Assembly (NCBI GenBank): GCA_023053575.1
Contig: JAKZAP010000012.1
Span: 5,208,230-5,272,229 of the forward strand
Direction of reading: 5' to 3'
Source of the DNA: Branchinecta lynchi
Taxonomy: Eukaryota; Arthropoda; Branchiopoda; Anostraca; Branchinectidae
DNA length: 64,000 nt
The position numbers and the translations under genes are program-made. Positions 1 through 10,869 of the stretch are shown one piece after another (the first letter of the stretch is position 1; the number at the start of each line of letters is the position of its first letter). The notes beneath the pieces were generated by a model, which was not told the DNA's origin, did no database searches, and worked only from the letters and a program-made list of their open reading frames with translations.

Positions 1-400
1 CCTACCGGAACCTCAGCCCGCAGAAGTTGGGTTCCGTTAGTTAAAAATATTTGCTTCCGGTTTCCTAGTCTGCACTGACATGGGTACGGGAGTCCAATTT
101 TTGTTTTCGTGTCTACCGGAACCCTAGCCCATGGCCATCTGTGTCCGTGAGCTGGTCATTTTCAAGCAAATAGTAGTTGCTACCGGTACCTGAGCTCTCA
201 ATATATGGGTTCCGGTAGTGGATTTTTTTCAATATTATTTTCTCTAAGTCAGTGAAAATCCCGGCATCACATACAAGTTTCCGTTAGTTAATGACGTCAG
301 ATCCCGGAATCGCAGCTCATATGGTTTCGTTTCCGTGAGAACTACCGGTTCCCTAGCCCGTAGGACATAAAGTACGACTCCCGGTTCCCTAGACAGTGCC
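1..400. repeat. Degenerate tandem repeat of about 60 bp (TACCGGAACCCTAGCCC core)
   Basis: A motif close to taccggaaccctagccc recurs near positions 2, 57, 115, 181, 304, 343 and 381, often followed by the inverse form ggttccggtag. Spacing is roughly 40-65 bp and the copies have diverged. The array runs off the left edge of the window, so its true length is unknown. No coding potential is visible. Confidence 0.6.
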
Positions 401-403
401 TTC

Positions 404-690
404 TTTTTTCGCCGGACAAGTAGTTCTTGAGTTCGGCCGAAACCGGGAAGTTGGCAGAAGCGGCAAGAACTTTTCGTCAAAACAGATACGACAGGGGTAT
501 ATACACATGCTGAATCCATATCTGAACTTGGTTTTCTCAGATAATTAGCTATTTGGCCTTAATCTGTTTTTGAATTTTAATTGCAACAATGTTCACGGAG
601 TCTGGCGGTGACTGGATCTGCCTAAGACAAGACCCAGTTGTCTGGATCAGATTTTGAATTTTTGGGATCCCATCGGAACCTTTGGTCTTG
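404..690. repeat. Dispersed repeat, copy 1 (second copy at 11608-11904)
   Basis: This stretch and 11608-11904 align over almost their whole length in the same orientation, from the ggacaagtagttct motif to gggatcccatcg-aacctttggtcttgtt. Shorter pieces of the same end (gatcccgtc.gaacc.tcggtcttgttc) recur near 19310 and 20570, so it is a family rather than a single duplication. The short frames inside it are broken and share no recognisable domain. Confidence 0.7.
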
Positions 691-1086
691 TTGAAAAAGA
701 GTTTCCATGGAAGTAAGAGCTTGAAGGCTTGAACGTTTAACACAAAAACAAAGTCTCGAACTCTATTGGTCGATTATGACGCGTATTCGAAAACCAACCA
801 ATAGGAAGCATTATTCGTTTTTGTAGTGAAAGTTTCAAGCCTTCAAACTCTCATTTCTGATAAAACTTTTCTGTAAAGCTGTGAATATACAATTAAGAAA
901 AAACTTGGAATCGTTTCCAGCTATTTACTGGCTTATAATAGTAGTTAAACATGGATAAGTTGGTCAGATAAAAATCAGGTTTTCCTGGATGGATTGCCAG
1001 GGAATTTGCGTAATTTTGAAATTACTAGTGTAGCTGAACGGCAGCTAATTCAAATTTTGACATGTGGCTTGACTGGGCTTGACCTA

Positions 1087-1163
1087 ACCAATAGAAGCAA
1101 CAGGAAGGCGGAAAAGGAGCTGCAGAACGGTGGAACCCAACGCCATATTTTGAAGGAAGGAAG
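1087..1163. repeat. Short dispersed repeat, copy 1 (second copy at 20002-20078)
   Basis: About 77 bp beginning near agaagcaacaggaaggcgg and ending tgaaggaaggaa is nearly identical to 20002-20078. Here it lies about 20 bp upstream of a MITE; at 20 kb there is no MITE, so the two are separate units. Confidence 0.6.
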
Positions 1164-1183
1164 GTTTGTTATATTTCTATCTG

Positions 1184-1448
1184 AGCCTCGTTTTTGTTGC
1201 ATGCTGCAGGTCCACTTCTCGGCCGATTCCGGACTTTTCTTTCTACATCCGTTTTTGCGCTGCAGTGCTTCCGAGGAAGACGGCAGTGCTTCTCAAGAAT
1301 CAGGGACTTGCTCACTGACCAAGTCCGTGCTTCCCTGCAAGGTGTTGCAGCGCTCCAGCTTCATCCAAGAAGAAAGTGAAAAAAAAAATGCATATAGCAG
1401 CGATTCACCAGAGAGATGCGCCAGCGCTATTGCAACACAAATGAGGCT
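1184..1448. mobile_element. MITE, CWG-target family, copy 1 (265 bp)
   Basis: The element starts agcctcgtttttg and ends aaatgaggct, imperfect terminal inverted repeats. It is flanked on both sides by CTG (1181-1183 and 1449-1451), a 3-bp target site duplication. The interior matches the copy at 24989-25264 and the partial copy at 13155-13342, including the segment caccgaccaagtccgtgcttccctgcaag. It has no coding capacity. Termini beginning AG-CC-G-TT and a 3-bp duplication recall PIF/Harbinger-related elements, but those usually duplicate TWA, so the superfamily is inferred. Confidence 0.8.
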
Positions 1449-1620
1449 CTGAAATAGGGAGAGATCTAAGACTGTGAACTTTGTGAAGGAAGTGTCTCAT
1501 TCAAATTGAAACTATAGTTGAAGTATTTGATAAAACCGAAAAGAAGAGAGTCGGAAGGCCTCTGTTAGCAGGGACAACTTTAATCCCTTGGATTGGAGGT
1601 AATTTTCCTCTGATGCCTGT

Positions 1621-1715
1621 CTAAATTTGACTAAAATGGGAGAATATTCCTGCTGCGGCCTTCCCGCTTTCTGATACTGATCCGTCCGTATATATGAATT
1701 TCCAACCAGAATATA
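1621..1715 (-). pseudogene. LINE RNase H domain, N-terminal fragment
   Basis: After the stop of the thumb frame a different minus-strand frame reads WKFIYTDGSVSESGKAAAGI and then an in-frame TAG at 1621-1623. The YTDGS box with following glycines is the first strand of RNase H, carrying the first catalytic aspartate. Sequence to about 1545 continues in the same frame without clear catalytic Glu or Asp residues. Only I-like clades carry RNase H at this place, which is the main reason for the clade assignment. Confidence 0.65.
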
Positions 1716-1733
1716 AATTAATTTTATACAATG

Positions 1734-2522
1734 TCAGTTGTCATAGTACCAAAAGGTTTGTTTCACTCTTGGATGAATGTAACCCTTCCAGAGTTGTTTT
1801 AATGATCTCTTCGAACTTCCTTGTCGATGTCCCTGTTCGGATGGGTGCTTTACAATAATTTCTTGCCAATTTATGCCGATTTTTCCAAACATTGAACAGA
1901 GGTTTACAACCGAAGGTTGACCTGCACAGTGCCAATTTGTGGAAGCTAACTCTCTGGTCTTGCCAATATCTTCTTTAAGAGGGTGGTCCGTAACACCTTG
2001 GATTCTGACAAAATGTCTGGTTGTGGTCGATAAGAATCTATGCTCCAAACACTGCACTCCTGTTTCTTTCAGTAAAGCTGGTATAGGGGTACTCCTGCAT
2101 GCTCCAGTGATAATTCTTAAACCTTCTTGGAGACATGATTTCAGTTTCGCAATAAGTGCCTTACTTGCAGAAAGGATAAGAGACAAACTATAATCAGCTT
2201 TGCTTAAAATTACAGCATGAAAAATCCTTTTTAGACAATCTCTGCTTGCACCCCAAGTCTTTCCTGCAACAGCCCTCATAAAATTAAGTCGTTTCTGGAC
2301 ACACTCGATAAGAGAATCAATCTGAACCAACCAATTTATTTTATAATCGAGATGGACTCCTAGCAATTTAACCGCCGGGCAAAATTCAATCCTTCGTCCA
2401 TATAGCGTCACAACCACGTTAGGTGCCAATGAGCTATCATCTTTCCTTCTAGAAAATATTATACCTTTTGTTTTTTGTTGGGTGAAAACAATATTTTCTT
2501 CCAACCCCAACACGACAAACAA
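1734..2522 (-). pseudogene. LINE reverse transcriptase thumb and C-terminal region
   Basis: A 262-codon open frame, the longest in the window. It begins VLGLEENIVFTQQKTKGIIF, continues with VKLLGVHLDYKINW (the usual kFLGv.lD.kl.W block) and with SKADYSLSLILSASK and LRIITGACRSTP, which match the post-RT region of I/Jockey-group LINEs. It joins the YADD-bearing core upstream after a frameshift and leads into RNase H-like sequence downstream. It is a relic, not a host gene. Confidence 0.85.
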
Positions 2523-3060
2523 TCAGCAGCTTTCTGTAGTTTCACCTGGCACTCAGCTGATGAAGCTGCCTCACACCATATAACTATATCATCAGCGTAA
2601 ACTGCAAACTTGATATTTGGAATATCAGAGAAGACGTTTGATGACTATGTTGAATAGCAGAGGACTGAGAACGCCTCCCTGCGTGACTCCAGCGCTAAAT
2701 TCGCTTCCCTTTTGAAACAGTATCGCCAACCCGCACCTTAACAGACCTACCAAAAAGATTTGTTTTACACCATTTCCAGATGTTTTTTCCAAGCTGAAAC
2801 AAACGGACTTTCTTGAGAAATTATTAGGGTCTAGTCCATCATACGCCTTTTCAGTGTCAAACAAAACAGCCCCTACAACCCTCTTTCTCAAAAACGCCTT
2901 CCTTAAAGCCATTTCCAATTGTGCCAGATTGTCTTTTGTGGACCTTTTTGACCGAAAACCGGATTGCTCTGGGGATCAACAATAGGTCTATCCGGGCTGA
3001 AAACCTTTCTTTCAACAGTCTTTCGAATAGTTCACCAAAACATGATAACAATGAAATGGG
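2523..3060 (-). pseudogene. LINE reverse transcriptase catalytic core, frameshifted
   Basis: Two overlapping frames encode the RT palm. Motif A reads FDTEKAYD; motif B reads GVTQGGVLSPLLFNI; further down, FAVYADDIVIWCEA supplies the YADD catalytic box, intact, at about 2577-2605. Upstream, FGELFERLLKERFSARID matches the usual region before motif 1. The core is split between frames near 2860-2920 and again between about 2520 and 2625, so no continuous polymerase could be made. Confidence 0.85.
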
Positions 3061-3254
3061 TCGATAGGATGAAGGCTCATTTTTATCACCTTTCCCTTAG
3101 TAGATTGGTGTGATAATTGCAGATTTCCAAGCTTGTGGGACAGTCCCAGTTGTCCAACATTTGTTAAAAAACCTTAGAATGCTTGACCTCCAGACCTCTG
3201 AAAAATGCTTTAACATTTTGTTATGTACTAGGTCCTCACCCATTCCTGAATCAT

Positions 3255-3893
3255 TTAATGACCTAATCGCAGTATCCAGTTCCTCGCTTGATAATTCTGC
3301 GGTGCCAGCAATTCTGCTTGTGCTGATTTGTCTGATAATCCTCTACACAAAAACTGAGACTGAAAATGGTTTGCCATTGTTTCAGCAATATCACACTTCC
3401 CAGTGACAATGCCACTTTTGCTTTTGAGTGATTCTGGTCCTTCCTCCCTTGGTTTGTATCCTGTGAATCTTCTAAAACGCTGCCAAAGTTCCCTTGACAA
3501 AGTCTGAGGGGAAAATTTGTCTTCACACAGTTTGGCCCAGGCCCTTGATCGTTCTTCTAGTATCGTCTTCCTAAATATTGCTTCTGATTTTCTCATCTCG
3601 AGTTTTTTTTCAGTATTAAGACGGTCTGCTCGCCATCTTTTTTTTGCTAACTCTTTCTTTTTCTTACAATCATTCAGTAGCTCATTCCAGAAAGTTACCA
3701 TTCTTTTACTCTTCCTTCTGAAAATTGTCTCAAGTTTAAAGAACTCTTGCAAAGTCTTGATCATAATCTTCGTGATATCATCATTCCACTCATCTATGTC
3801 TTCTTTATCTTCAGGCAGAGTTTGATTTATTTCTATTTGCCATTCCTTCCACTGTTTATCCCTGAAATGCCATTTCTGGAATGACCTGACCAA
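3255..3893 (-). pseudogene. LINE linker between endonuclease and reverse transcriptase
   Basis: A 212-codon minus-strand frame overlapping the end of the endonuclease frame by about 60 bp. It is rich in Lys, Glu and Arg, with a predicted helical stretch (KKKELAKKRWRADRLNTEKK) and the segment WAKLCEDKFSPQTLSRELWQRFR, as in linkers of I/Jockey-group ORF2 proteins before the RT fingers. It belongs to the LINE, not to a host gene. The frame change at its start marks an indel. Confidence 0.65.
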
Positions 3894-4432
3894 CCATCAA
3901 CACCCTCTCTTTTCAGATCCAAAACCATAGGAAAGTGCTGGCTTCCAAGAGAACAGCTATGTTTTCTAACAGAAACATCCAGTGCCATGTGACTGCTTAC
4001 AATTGTAAGATCAATCGTAGAATCCTTCCCTGACTGGACATGATGGTAAGTTCGGATGTTTTTTGGGGTACTAAGAATAAACGGAAATGAAGACTGAGGT
4101 AGACAATCCACCAATTTACATGCTTCTGGTTCTTTCCTATGAGAAGTATCCCATAAGGGATGGTGAAGATTAAAATCTCCAACAACAACCTGATCTTTCC
4201 ATGAAGAAAGTAGAGCTCTAAATGTATCCTGATGGAAATTCTCTGGTTTATTAACATAAATATTAGAAACCTGAAGTTGAGTTTTATCACTCATATGAAT
4301 TTTTACAACCAGTGTTTCCATTTTAGACGTATTTGGGAAATCAACCGGCGAACAAACCAAACTATTCTTTGCCAAAATAACTAGACCTTTATAACTAGAT
4401 CTTTCTAATGAGTTTACATAATAAAATGGGAT
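3833..4432 (-). pseudogene. LINE endonuclease domain (C-terminal part)
   Basis: The minus-strand frame shows hallmarks of the APE-type endonuclease that nicks target DNA in non-LTR elements: VVGDFNLHHPLWDTS (the GDFN-H motif), STIDLTIVS (SxIDL) and GSQHFPM. The last normally reads SDH; the catalytic aspartate is glutamine here, so the enzyme would be inactive. The open frame continues upstream of the first methionine to about 4432, where a stop occurs. The N-terminal half, with its QETW motif, is missing or too eroded to recognise. Confidence 0.8.
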
Positions 4433-4904
4433 TTTCAGTTTTTCTCAAACTGTCAAATTTCTGAAATTATCCTACTAGAACTGCATTGGATTCAACAACA
4501 GGTATCTGTTATAGCGAATGTCGACCACCAGCCATATTGACATTGATATTGATATTTATTGCAGAAAGCCAACTGGCCATAACAACTACCACATAGCTAG
4601 ACGCCATTTTTTTCCATTACACCATAGCCCTTTTGTTCTGATAAATGCTAAAGCAAAGCTGGTACAGTAGAGATCTGCTTATGCTTATGTCAGCTTATGT
4701 GAACAGTTACTTTCATGTGAACAGTGTAGTTTTGAACTAAATGGTAGAACGAAGATGCAAAATACCTATACAGGTGTTTTCAGATGCCCTTAATAACCAA
4801 CTTTGGCTAACTGGTGGTTAGCTTTAAACACAGCAAGTGCATGAAAATGTCAAAGTCCACTGTCAACAAACGTTCACATACGCATACCTCTACTGTACAG
4901 GAGG

Positions 4905-5410
4905 GGTATACGTATTCAAGAATACTTTTGTGCAGTCAAAATAGGTCCTAGGTCAATCAGGGCTTCCTTCTTCACAGTTAGGCCCTTGATATGACTGCAC
5001 TGAAATTTTCCTTTCAACCATTTTAGGCCTGGTTCGAGATCATACATTCGAGGTTGTATACCCATCCTGTAGTTTTACAAACCAGTCAGATAATATCAAC
5101 AATTCCAGACTGCAGTTTGTTTTTCTTTTTCAAATTTCTCTGAAATTTAATTTCCGGTCAAAATTATAGCGACAACACAGATAATTTGTCTGTTACCTTT
5201 CTGATAGGCTTGAACAAAAAAAGGTAAATGAGGGGTATCCATCCTCGAATTTACATAACTACGAACTTGCCCTGAAAATATTACAAGCAAACTTCTGTGC
5301 AGTCCTAAACTTTTACCTGGCATTCACTGTGTCTTTCTTCACATTTAAGACCTTGTTAGGAATGCGTTTTCTTTCCTCTTAACGTTTTTAGGCCAAATTT
5401 GAGGTTGTAC
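4905..5410. repeat. Diverged tandem duplication, period about 330-350 bp
   Basis: Sequence from about 4905 (gaggggtatacgtattcaag) to 5075 is echoed from about 5231 (gaggggtatccatcctcgaa) to 5440. Shared landmarks are cttctgtgcagtc, a cttcacatttaagacc-like segment, ttttaggcc and gaggttgta. The copies have diverged considerably. No reading frame is shared by both. Confidence 0.5.
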
Positions 5411-5444
5411 AAAGTCGAGGTTGGATACTCTCCTGTAATTTTCA

Positions 5445-6760
5445 TTAAGAATGAGGCATGAACCTGGACCTGGTGAAGAAAACGGCTAGCCTATGTCTAT
5501 AGATAATTTTAGGATAATGTAGATGGACTACTTTAGGCCAAGAGAATGGAACCATTGAAACACAACTGGTATAGGGTGATCGGTAGGTGATAACGGTCTG
5601 GGCCACATTTCCTTCTGCAGCAAGGAGTTTGGCTGGAGACTTTATTGCAAAGGATGCACAGGGTCGGAGAATCTCTCGGCAAATAAAGCACACAGGTGCA
5701 ATCTAGGTACAATTGATGGGAGATCCGGCCCAATGAATCCTTTGAGATGGAGAGCCAGCAGAATACTTTTTGATGGAGTGCAGTCGCTTTACTTCAAATT
5801 AAGCAGCAAAATTCGAATTAAGCAGCAAAATAGTGTCTAAACAATAAAATTAACTACTTTTTCAAGCATACAGACTTCAAACTGAAGATGCTTTTTGTAC
5901 AGGATGGTAAGAAAATAAGCCAGGAGTTCTATTTATTGAGATTTTATATGAATTTTCATTTTTTTTTTCAGATATTTGAAATTACCGCCAAAAAAAAAAA
6001 AAACAGCGTTTCCGCGAGTTTCAACTTGTGGCTCGACTGTGTGTCACACAATCGTGTTTCCGCAACAAACACTCAGAAGTGTGGCCCACAAACTCTGTCG
6101 CGGAAAAACACCTTAAGTGAGACCGTAGGGATTCTTGCAACCCCAACCGTTTTTGCCAAACTATACATTTCCCCATCTCAATGGTCATTTCCTTTATTTC
6201 TAGAAGAGCGAGGCAATCTGGTTGACTTGTGCTCATTTCAGCTGTGCTCTCTTCCTCTCCAATAACGAAAACGACATCAGTCTTGGTAAGTTCTTTGCTC
6301 ATTTTATTACTTACTTAGATGGTATAGACAGACATTATGGCTTTGAATTCTGAAGACTGAAGTTCGTACCGGAGTTATTATCGCCTTGATTACTTCTGGA
6401 CGGACGGACAGACAGACAGACGATCGGGTTTTCAGCATTCTAATTATATATTTAAAGAAATGTTTGAACTCCAGTTTAATTTGTAGGATCTTTGAAGACA
6501 AATGACCTGACTCTGTAGGATTATGACTGTACAAATCAGACAAACGGCTATACTGAATTTGGAGATAATTCTAGCGGGGATCTGAAGCTAAGAATCCAAT
6601 TCTACTGTGTCTGATGCCCCGACAATTTATTACAGATATTTACACGACAGATACACAGAGCTAACTATTTAGAGAGAATTACTCATATCAGGTGATATAG
6701 TGATTTCATCGCAATCATTACAGTTTCCGATACTAATTTTCGATCTAGGTGCCCCTCCCC
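5445..6760. other. No recognisable gene; A/T-rich unique-looking DNA
   Basis: Short frames exist on both strands, including cysteine-rich minus-strand frames between 5445 and 5733, but none shows a recognisable domain or spacing of a zinc finger. A poly-T run followed by poly-A lies at about 5955-6004. A GGAC/GACA tetranucleotide stretch sits at 6398-6422. I assign nothing further. Confidence 0.5.
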
Positions 6761-6769
6761 CGGCTACCT

Positions 6770-7690
6770 CCCCACATAGTTTTAATAAAATTAAGTAGTT
6801 GCACCTTTTCCACCCATCCCCTTCATTGTCAACTGGGCCCAGATTGCCCAGGAGTAAAGTTCGTTACCTGTGATAGGAATCAACAGGTTTCAAAGTTGGA
6901 AACTTCGTAGGCTTGTGAGCATTGGGATTTCTTTTTCCTCTTTGTGGGTCACACACCCATCCACCACTTGATTCAGGGGCAATTGGGCCCAGACTGCCCA
7001 TTTTTAATGTTTTTAACTTGACAATAACTGGAGATAGGGCGATCAAATCCCTTTGTGCAATTTGGATCATAGGTTTGGGGATATATATTTGGGAGTTGAA
7101 TTACCCTCCCCGTTCATGGGCATGTAGGCCCAGTTTGTCAATGAGTTAAGTTTTTGAACCATGTCTGTAATCAAACTCTAAGCTGGTACAGTCGAGGATA
7201 GATATGCAATTTGATGGTCCCCCCTCCACCCGCCCGTTCACGGATATCTGGTCCTAGATTTACATGAGTAACGTATAACGTAACGTATGACATGTTTCTA
7301 GTTCAACTCTTGTATACTTGTGGATATGTATGTATAGATGCGGATCTTGGTGGAACAGCAACAAATAAGACCACGCGGACTACTTCAATCCTTAATGATC
7401 AGTTGTAGACTGGTATTAGGCTGCTACGATTTGGTTTATTGCACTTGTTATTACCTTGCTAATGGGAAAGAGGTTTAAAGGGTCGGACTGGCTAGCAGTA
7501 TCGAAATTGAAACCGTTCTTGCAAGATCTTGAAGATGTTCTCTGGATTTCTAAATGCGGTTTGTTTACATTAATAGCTTTTAAACTGGGATGATTTCTAA
7601 ACATGCTATTTTAATTTTTTTTTGGTTATTGGGGATGTGAAATGTGGGATGTGTCTGAGCTCTTGCGCACTTTTTACTTGAATCAAGAGA
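6770..7690. repeat. Long dispersed repeat, copy 1 (second copy at 50760-51590)
   Basis: Matches 50760-51590 in the same orientation over most of its length. Landmarks are aaacttcgtag, caggggcaatt.gcccag, ttgacaataactggagata, ccctccccgttcatggcc, gaccacgcg and tggttattggggatgtgaa. Within each copy, gcccagattgccca-like blocks recur at intervals of about 140-150 bp, so the family is internally repetitive. It has no coding capacity; the nature of the parent element is unknown. Confidence 0.75.
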
Positions 7691-7839
7691 TATTGTTACA
7701 CAACAGATCGTGTTAAAACTTGGTCAGAACTATATGCTGCAGAAGTTGCAGTGCTGAAATTCATGATTTGTTGGATGCTCAAATCTGAGCACAGAGTTTA
7801 GCTCAGTTTTTCTGCCAGTTTGACTTTTTTTTTCTTCGA

Positions 7840-8830
7840 GCGGGGTGGTATCACCCCCCCCCATAGCGACACCCCTGGTTCTATCTATGCACCAGGGGTT
7901 TGCACAGGGGAAGAGGGGGGGGGGGGGTCGTGATCCAACTAACTTTACTGGTCGGCGGATAGCAGCAACTATTCCCCGTTGAATTCTCGTTCAAGTCCTT
8001 AAACGCTAACCGTTCCGACCACAGTTAGATTTCAAGTTTATCAACGCATAACATCTGTTTCGGGTAAAAAGTTTGCGCATAGCCAGCGAAACATGGGTCT
8101 GGTTTAAACTGTTTGGGTTTCTTGTCTGTTAAAGTCTTTGATTCGTGTGGGCCGAGAAGGTGGGAGACATCATCATTTTTCGATGGGTCGGATTTATACG
8201 AACACACTATTAGTTTGATTTTTATACGCATTTTCCACGTGACTGCTACAATAAAAACAATCTGTTTGATCCATAGTCAAACCATGATCCCAACCTCCCC
8301 ATGTCGGGCGCTTCCGATCCGCGCCGCTAGATGACCCAGTGGTCGGATTGAGTCGTGGCTTCATCTTGGGTGGGGTGGTTCTGAAGGTTGCAAGTGCAAC
8401 ATCCTTTAACCTGTTTTGGTGTGTATGTACCACCGAGGCAATGCTAGTAAATATTTGCAGTATGGGACAAAGTAGATCGTAAATAAAAACAACCTCAACT
8501 ATGTGATAAGCTGGCAAACATGACAGAACTGTGTACAGAGTTTTCTTGAAGAACAGCAGCCTATCACTCAAAATACCAAAGCTTACGCTTTTAACGATAT
8601 AGGCTAAAAGGAGTGGTAATTGTTACCATCTTGACTCGTCTACCGTCTGTTTCAGTTTACAGATAGTCAGCTTAAATGTACGTTCACAACAGTCCGATTT
8701 TTGCTTTCCGATGCGAATTTTGCAGCACGTGCATTCTTCCCCGCATAGGAACGAATTTTGCGTTTTTGGCTACGAAATCGTACCAGAATTTGTCTGCTCA
8801 TAGCTTAAGACTTTTGTCCTTCTTGCAAGC
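7840..8830. other. Intergenic stretch with G/C homopolymers, no gene
   Basis: Contains a C-run at about 7853-7861 and a G-run at about 7914-7926, then mixed sequence with only short, unsupported frames on both strands. A 125-codon minus-strand frame (8194-8571) has no domain signature and is probably chance. Confidence 0.4.
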
Positions 8831-8833
8831 TTT

Positions 8834-9650
8834 TATGGCACTTGCCTTCCGGCCAAGTGCCATATACCGATCACTTTTCCGTCGGTCTGTCGGTCGGTCG
8901 GTCGGTCGGTTAGTCCGGTGTTTGCGAGTTAGGGTACTTCCAGATATGCTAGGACGATGAACTTTGGCAGGCATATTAGGGACCCGACCAAACTAAGTTG
9001 AAAATAGTCACTTGCCCGATCCGACCATCGTGGGGGGAGGGAGGGGAGCCGGAATCCAGAATTTAGTGGTATGCATAACTTTGGAACGGGTTATCGGATT
9101 TTAATGAAAGTTGATATTTGGTGAGACGTCATGTATCAGATGTTCCATTTCAAGTCCGGACCGAATCCGATGAATGTGGGGGGGGGGGGGGGCGCAGGGG
9201 GGGGGCCGGAAATCATATGACAAGCTTAAAGTGGAGGGATCGGGATGAAACTTGGTGAGTGGAACAAGCACAAGCCCTAGGTACATCATTGGCAGACGCG
9301 GACGGGACTTATGTACTGTGGTGGGAGTTGGAGGGGGGGGGGGGGGTGGAATTCCGGTCATACGGAGTTAAATTACTTTTAGGTGGGCTGGGACAGTGAA
9401 ACTTGGCAAGCGTACTAGGGACCCGACCAAACTAACTTGGAGATAGTCACTTCCCCGATCCGACCACCGTGGGGGGAGTGGAGGGAAGGGGAATCCAAAA
9501 TCTAGAGGTACGTATAACTTTGGAACGGGTGATCAGATCTTAATGAAACTTGATATTTGGAAAGACCTCGTGTCTCGGATGTCCCATGTGAAGTCCGAAC
9601 CGGATCCGATTATTGTGGGGGGGGGGGGGGGAACCTCGCCTTTTTTCGCA
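8834..9650 (+). repeat. Hairpin-headed dispersed repeat, plus copy
   Basis: Begins with the hairpin tatggcacttg...caagtgccata (8834-8864), then a GTCG/GTCT tetranucleotide run (8880-8912), then blocks such as cttccagatatgctaggacgatgaa, ggcaggcatattagggacccgaccaaact and gatccgaccatcgtggggggag. The later blocks recur near 9390-9480, so the repeat is internally duplicated, with period about 420 bp. The reverse complement fills 46789-47897, and a short copy lies at 20597-20800. Long G-runs at about 9178, 9330 and 9617 are part of it. Confidence 0.8.
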
Positions 9651-10018
9651 AATTGATTTAAGAGCACCATCTGGTACATATTTTTGAGATCTTTCTCCCT
9701 GTGCTCTCAGAATCCTCGCCAGATCCCTCCCTACTGAGATACTCCTCGGACAAAAATGATAACTAGCTTTCGATATACTAACTGCACAAACCAACTTCAT
9801 AGCTTCGTCAGAAGAGGCTAAATTACGCTGGTCATACAGTAATAAAATAAATTTATTACACTAATTATTCACTTTTCTAAAAATCTCTGTAAAAAAGGGC
9901 ACACACGAGTTTATGAACCTTGAAGTTAGTCCTCTGACAGGCATTAGTTTGTTTTGCTGTATTCTCCTGCTGTTTTTCGGAGCATCAGGGGGGAGCAATG
10001 ATCGGTTGTTCTCATTTG

Positions 10019-10332
10019 CTAGCAGTTTTTTCTAAACTTTAGTATCAGTTGTGCTCTTCGGTTCTAGAGGCTGGGGATTCTCGACATAAACAGTGCTTGC
10101 TCGTAAGACTGATAGCCAGGACCCATTCTAATTTTCGTTGCGCGTTTCTGTACGGATTCGAGCTCTTCCGATAGATAAACCTTGTTTTGTACTTGGGTTT
10201 CCCATACTGGGTAGCAGTATTCCAGAGGGGGCGCACGTGGGTAAGGTATGCGAGGCGAACTTCAGGAATTGTAAATCCAAGTCTAAGCATTGACACTAAG
10301 GTCAGCAGTGAGCTCAACTTGCTCCATTCCAT
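10019..10332 (-). pseudogene. CR1/L2-type LINE reverse transcriptase C-terminus, broken
   Basis: The minus strand reads FTIPEVRLAYLTHVRP in one frame, then after a one-base shift LEYCYPVWETQ, ELESVQKRATKI and SYEQALFM, followed by an in-frame stop and NRRAQLILKFRKNC. This is the classic end of CR1/L2-like ORF2 proteins (VRPxLEYxxPVW, LExVQKRA, Y-x-AL, RR-x-L-x-x-KF). Only the last hundred or so residues are present, the usual result of 5' truncation. It has a frameshift and a stop. Confidence 0.75.
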
Positions 10333-10659
10333 CTTGATATCCTGCGGCCGACCTTCTCCTCAATGAAGGTCCATTTCCCAGTTTAACATGGTCTCAAAAT
10401 ACGCTGTTTCTTCTTAAAACCTACCCTAACCTCGACTGTAGTTGTTATTTGCATAGTCTCAAGCCCCTTGCTCGTCGCCTGTCACTGTTTTCGCCGAATC
10501 CGGCGATGCTCAGGATTCCAAATTCCTCCCATTAGCAGAATGAATCATCTGTGAATAATTATCGATGGCTTATGTGTAAGTTTTAGACACCATTTTGTAA
10601 ACAATAATTCATTGTGATTATTTTCGATGTCTTTTTGGGATCCCAAAACGTAAGTGGAG

Positions 10660-10830
10660 GGATACCTATGACATCGCAAAAGTCGTCCGTCTGTCCGTCC
10701 GTCTGTAAGCACGATAACTCTCGAAGGGAATGAGATATTTTGATGAAACTTGGTGTGAGGGTTCGTTGGGTCGTCGGACCAGTCAAGTTCGTAGAAGGGC
10801 TTTGTAGCTCTACATTTAGGGGTGGGGGAT
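10660..10830. repeat. GTCC/GTCT run and repeat leader before the 137-bp array
   Basis: A gtccgtctgtccgtccgtctg run near 10684-10705 is followed by sequence of the style tcgaagggaatgagatattttgatgaaacttgg, a structure like that of the hairpin-headed repeats at 8.8 and 20.6 kb. It leads directly into the 137-bp tandem array, suggesting they travel together. Confidence 0.4.
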
Positions 10831-10869
10831 GGGATTCAAATTAAGGGACAAACAAAATGTTTTGAAACA

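Larger units (their letters stand above)
1545..4470 (-). mobile_element. I-group non-LTR retrotransposon (LINE), decayed
   Basis: Reading the minus strand from about 4470 downwards gives, in order, the C-terminal half of an APE-type endonuclease, a linker, a reverse transcriptase, a thumb/connection region and the start of an RNase H domain. This order, with RNase H at the 3' end, is typical of the I/Jockey/R1 group and points to an I-like clade. The frame changes at least three times and stops interrupt it, so it is dead. No ORF1 or 5' UTR was recognised upstream, which suggests 5' truncation. I see no poly(A) tail or target site duplication, so both ends are approximate. Confidence 0.85.

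Noticed and set aside
5020..5050. ggttcgagatc as a tRNA B box
   Set aside because: No A box at the proper distance upstream and no cloverleaf can be drawn.
5445..5733. Cysteine-rich minus-strand frames resembling a zinc finger or PHD
   Set aside because: Cys and His spacing does not match any finger, and the two overlapping frames share no conserved counterpart.
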